The notes beneath the pieces are model-generated. The model did not search any database and was not told the DNA's origin. It saw only the letters and a program-made list of their open reading frames with translations. A stretch of DNA of 64,000 nucleotides from contig JANAVB010016200.1 of NCBI GenBank assembly GCA_029216955.1, forward strand, positions 2,990,248 through 3,054,247, given 5' to 3'. This DNA is from Iris pallida (lineage: Eukaryota; Streptophyta; Magnoliopsida; Asparagales; Iridaceae). Both the position numbers and the translations under genes were made by a program. The first letter of the stretch is position 1. The number at the start of each line of letters is the position of its first letter. Positions 60,178 to 64,000 of this stretch are shown piece after piece.

Positions 60178-60291
60178 GATGAGGATGAGGCCCTGGTGAC
60201 TACCTATTATGGAGCAGGACTAGATGACACTTGTGTTGAGGACCCTCAACAGGATCCACCTGCAGCTGAGGATGTTGCTCCAGTAGTCTAG
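60178..60291 (+). other. Short acidic open stretch in the solo LTR
   Basis: After an acceptor-like TATTACAG, a frame reads DEDEALVTTYYGAGLDD and continues through PQQDPPAAEDVAP to a TAG. It has coding-like composition. LARD LTRs keep the acceptor-like TTTTACAG but lack about 90 bp of this frame. It may be the end of a spliced product or a captured exon; I do not recognise it. Confidence 0.3.
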
Positions 60292-60682
60292 ACCAGTTAG
60301 CTAGACAGTCTTTTCTACATTATATTTTGTCTCACATTCTGAGTTGTATTTTGAGATGTGGAGATGTATAGACTCTTAGACTTATTGTATTAGGAGTTGA
60401 CATTCTGGATGTTATGTATCCTAGACACTTAGACTTATTTCATCTATGCTATTGTTCTCTTTGAGTTACTATCTATCTATCTGTCTTTCATTCTTCTACC
60501 TTAGATGTGATTGAGACTGCATGTTGTGATGTTACCTCCATTCGGAGAGTATAAACTGTACAGGTATATTTTATATTGTTAGATGATTGACCTAGGACAG
60601 CGTTCTACCACCGACACTGCGGCGTAGGCTGGACGTACCCACTTCTCGTGCCCCTATACTGGGTGCGGGTCGTGACATTGTG

Positions 60683-61353
60683 TTCAGGCACAATTATAGA
60701 TAAAAATATAATAATCAACATCTTCATTCAAACCTTCTATTATAGATCGGTTATGGAGGATACAAAATTTGACAAAATTTTACCTCCATTGGCCTAAAAT
60801 ACTATTTTGATGTCAAATTTCTAGCCAAAATAGGTATGAGTTATAAGAGGATCATGCTTAAAACCTACTTGACCAGTTGGCAACTAGTTAAAATTATTAT
60901 TTTTTGACCTATATAATCATGTAACTAAAGAACACCCTCCAAATTCTTCTAACTATAAAACATACACAGAAAGATGGTAAGATGATACAATTTTTGTATG
61001 AATTGCATTCGATCTCTATATCTTTTACACATCATGCCAAAAATTATAGATAAAAATAAAGATGTGCAAATAGTAACAAATAACCTGACGCAGATGCAAA
61101 ACCACATAGGGGATCCCATCAAAAGTTTTCTTCCATGGTGTAGAATGCTCTGCCACATCAACTAATACCTACTAGCAAAGCACCTCTTAGTCTTTCTAGA
61201 CAAGAGAGCGTGCAAAGCTTCACTAACCTATTAAATCCAAAATGTAATACAAGAATTGATAAAGAAAACAAATTAAAACAAAGAGTACATTTCAACCTAA
61301 TTCGACCTTACTTTATACTGGAAATTGCTGAGAAACCCAATTTCGGGATGGAC
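60683..61353. other. AT-rich DNA without recognised features
   Basis: I see only short, low-complexity frames (such as 60949-61161, minus). There is no mobile-element terminus. Confidence 0.45.
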
Positions 61354-63592
61354 TTTTATGAAATGCCCACCCGCTGGATGAGTTTTATGAAATACCCAGA
61401 ATTATGTATTTTCACGTTAAATATTTCAAGATTCCCTTTTAGATGCCACCTGCTGGAAACTGCTATTTTTATAATATCGAAACTATCCCTCCGCGCGAAT
61501 TGGTCATCTATATGTATTTGAATTCAAAAAACTCAGATCTGGATTGCGATTTTCGTCTTCTTCTTCTTCACGGGGAATCTGAATTCCATTGCTCTCATCT
61601 TCAGCAGAGATCGCAAAGATCGTTCGTAGTTCGGTGTGCTTTTCTTCAGTCGAACTCAGATCATCGCTCGTCATCATCATCACCATCATCATCATCTTCA
61701 TCGTGGAGATATTTGAAATTTTCCGACGATTAGGTCAATTGTGGAGAGAAGATATTTCTTCTACTTTTCCATAAGAATTATCATCGTTTTGAAAGAAGAA
61801 TGAAACTCTTTATTCCTGACAAAAATTTTCTAAAAAAAAATATTCTCCGTGTTAAAACCACGGAGAATGACCATTCTCCACCACGGAGAATGACCATTCT
61901 CCGTGCTAAAATGACGGAGAATGACTATTCTCCGTTTTAAAAACAACGGAGAATGGCATTCTCCGTGTTAAAAACCACGGAGAATGACAATTTTCTATGG
62001 GTTTTAACACGGAGAATGCCATTCTCCGTGGTAAAGTGACGGAGGATGGCCATTCTCCGTCATTTTAGTACGGAGAATAGCTATTCTCCGTGGTTTTAAC
62101 ACGGAGAATGGTCATTCTCCGTCTTTCTCAATACGGAGATTGACCATTCTCCTCCATGTTAACACGAGATTGGTCATTCTCCGTGTTAATATCACGGAGA
62201 ATAGCTATTCTCCGTGTCGAAAAAGACGGATAATGACCATTCTCCGTTGTAAAAAATGACGGAGAAAGTTCAATCTCCGTGTAAAGATCACGGGGAATGA
62301 TTATTATCCGTGTTAATATCACGAAGAATGACCATTCTCCATTGTAAATTGACGGAGAATGGCCATTCTCCGTCATTTTAGTACGGAGAATAGCTATTCT
62401 CCGTGGTTTTAACACGGAGAATGGTCATTCTCTGTTTTTTTCAATATGGAGAATAACCATTCTCCTCCATGTTAACACGAGATTGGTCATTCTCCGTGTT
62501 AATATCACGAAAAATAGCTATTCTCCGTGTCGAAAAAGACGAAGAATGACCATTCTTCGTTGTAAAAAATGGCGGAGAATGTCCATTCTCCGTGTAAAGA
62601 TCACGGAGAATGATTATTATCCGTGTTAATTTCACGGAGAATGACCATTCTCCGTAGTAAATTAAAGGAGAATGGTCATTCTCCATCATTTTAGTACGGA
62701 GAATAGCTATTCTCCGGGGTTTTAATACGGAGAATGGTCATTCTCCGTCTTTTTCAATACGAAGAATGGCCATTCTCATCCATGTTAACACGAGATTGGT
62801 CATTCTCCGTGTTAATATCACGGAGAATGATCATTCTCCGTGTCGAAAAAGACGGAGAATTACCATTCTCCGTTGTAAAAAATGGCGGAGAATGTCCATT
62901 CTCCGTGTAAAGATCACGGAGAATGATTATTATCCGTGTTAATATCACGGAGAATGACCATTTTTCGTGATTTTACCACGGAGAATGGCAATTTTTCGTG
63001 GTTTTGACACGGATAATGACCATTCTCCGTCATTTAGTACGGAGAATGGCTATTCTCCGTCATTTAGTACGGAGAATGACTATTCTCCTGCGTTTTAACA
63101 CTAGAAATGGCCATTCTCCGTGATTTTACCACGGAGAATGGCGAGTTGAAAGTTTGGAAAGCCATAATTTTTGACTGGGAGATCGGAACGAGGCCCAGTT
63201 TGTCACAAAACGAGCGTATTTTTGAGGAGCCTGAAAGTAACCAATTCTCCGTTAGACGGACTTTCAAAATTTCAGAATCGTAAAAAAATGATGTTTTGAC
63301 CTCCGTTTTGACATGGAAAGATTTTGGAGAAGAAAACTTAGATTCGAAAGTGAGCAGCGTATCGAAGAAGAGGAAGAATATAAAGTGAGCAGCGTAACGA
63401 ATAAGATGAAGAATCGAAATCTTTTTTTTTTGGAAGAGTATGTTTCGCGGGTGCTTTGAATAAATTAGAAGGGTAAAAGGGTCATTTGGAACCCGCTTTG
63501 GATAAGTTTCTCTAATTCTTGGCACGCGATGAAAGTTTTTTTAGCGATGAATTTTTCATAAATTTTTTTTTAGTTTTTGGGTATTTCATAAA
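61354..63592. mobile_element. Possible DNA transposon or foldback-type unit enclosing the palindrome array
   Basis: TTTTATGAAATxCCCA occurs twice at the left (61354-61369 and 61383-61398) and once in inverted orientation at the right (TGGGTATTTCATAAA, 63578-63592). A weaker ATTTTTCATAAATTT is at 63551. These could be remains of terminal inverted repeats. No target duplication or transposase was found. The interior holds a TC-rich, leader-like stretch with a (TCA)n run (61540-61735) and the palindrome array. The boundaries are tentative. Confidence 0.3.
61842..63142. repeat. Array of short palindromes, core CGGAGAATGGCCATTCTCCG, with 313-bp higher-order period
   Basis: Roughly three dozen (near-)perfect palindromes of about 20-22 bp repeat without interruption for 1.3 kb. 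The central bases vary (GGCC, AGCT, GATC, GACC, GGTC). They are separated by 8-16-bp AT-rich spacers such as GTGTTAATATCAC, many of which are themselves palindromic. A larger period is exact: AACACGAGATTGG recurs at 62161, 62474 and 62787, 313 bp apart, with matching order of variants between. Either strand, if transcribed or single-stranded, would form a chain of hairpins. The minus-strand frames are by-products. The sequence identity of the family is unknown to me. Confidence 0.9.
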
Positions 63593-64000
63593 TTTCCCCC
63601 ACTTTATAATATGTTCTTGTTTCGTGATCAAACGATATTATGGTGCTTGCAATTGTTTCGTCCATAAGTCTATGAACTGGCATGCATCTCAAATTTTCCT
63701 CCATTGAACTCCATGTTGTACGTAACGAAAGTTTCAAAGCTCTTCTACATGGGTACAAAAAGTTCATATACACATATTTGAAAAAGTTGGTAAATGTGTA
63801 TTGATCAAAAAGTTGGTAAATATGTATTGAAAAAGTTGGTAAATAAGTATTTGAAAAATTTGCAGTGACATGGTCGTTGAGAAGAATTAAGTTATATAAG
63901 GAGCAATTTCGTCTTGTCATGTGTGGCGACTCCGTCGCTTCTATTCTCCCTTTGTGCTTCCGATGCACAGTTTGGAAATGGACGCTTTACTCAGTTGCCT
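63143..64000. other. Right-hand AT-rich flank
   Basis: No gene is recognised. A duplicated GTGAGCAGCGTA(T/A)CGAA(G/T)AAGA occurs at about 63351 and 63388, and a poly-T run follows near 63421-63430. The minus frames at 63064-63525 and 63570-63968 have no family resemblance I can name. Confidence 0.4.
63778..63860 (+). repeat. Tandem repeat of about 25 bp
   Basis: Three to four units of TTGAAAAAGTTGGTAAATA plus a TGTAT-like end. Confidence 0.8.

Noticed and set aside
61443..61733. 96-codon frame with a serine run as a host gene start
   Set aside because: The serine run is a (TCA)n repeat and no domain or splice structure is visible. It is noted only within the possible transposon unit.
61842..63142. 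CRISPR-like spaced repeats
   Set aside because: The spacers are short, repeated and palindromic themselves, and the setting is plant nuclear DNA. It is a palindromic satellite, not a CRISPR array.
63924..63938. TGGCGACTCC as a second Tat primer-binding site
   Set aside because: Only the first ten bases match the tRNA-Arg site, and there is no LTR end next to it.

Overview
The window looks like nuclear DNA of a flowering plant with a large, repeat-rich genome. The evidence is plant-type LTR retrotransposons (Ty3/gypsy Tat, Ty3 elements with very long LTRs, Ty1/copia), a CACTA transposon end, a small TAA-flanked MITE, long TA runs and the absence of any complete host gene. The species cannot be told. 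All boundaries and homologies below come from reading the sequence by eye, without database searches.

Layout. (1) 1-6436: an LTR-like segment rich in a GCGCATG motif (1-1740 and 4834-4953), split by a 3.1-kb solo LTR (1741-4828), followed by a decayed plus-strand gene (5116-5953) lying antisense to and downstream of a retrotransposon integrase. (2) 6437-12038, minus strand: decayed gag-pol of a Tat-type Ty3/gypsy element (protease, RT, two RNases H, integrase). (3) 12039-21821: a non-coding LARD-like element with 4.3-kb LTRs, inserted in the Tat gag region and truncated at its 3' end by a deletion. (4) 21830-34431: an inverted second copy of segment 1, split by a second, complete LARD-like element (23562-34334, target duplication AAAGT). 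(5) 34432-36718: an LTR-like fragment, then a minus-strand Tat leader, a tRNA-Arg-type primer-binding site and part of a 5' LTR. (6) 36719-44994, minus strand: a complete non-autonomous copia element with an intact gag and no pol (TR-GAG type; duplication CATAC). (7) 45000-49578: a 200-225 bp tandem repeat, a decayed zinc-knuckle exon, a CACTA end at 47014, a MITE and featureless AT-rich DNA. (8) 49579-56502: a decayed full-length copia element (duplication ACATA) whose 5' LTR has lost its promoter. (9) 56598-60677: a 4.1-kb solo LTR (duplication TTGTG). (10) 60683-64000: AT-rich DNA holding a 1.3-kb array of short palindromes with a 313-bp higher-order period.

The insertions give a partial order of events. 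Each arm of the inverted pair (segments 1 and 4) keeps the empty site of the element that interrupts the other arm. The youngest-looking events are the second LARD-like element and the TR-GAG, both with near-identical LTRs and perfect target duplications. The oldest are the Tat and copia coding regions, which carry many stops and frameshifts. The only long intact reading frame is the TR-GAG gag (41965-43437).

The items most worth a second look are the palindrome array at 61842-63142, the TR-GAG with duplicated hairpin modules in place of pol, the spliced-looking antisense gene in the Tat element, and the conserved hairpin in the non-coding LARD interiors. I see no convincing sign of a new cellular system.
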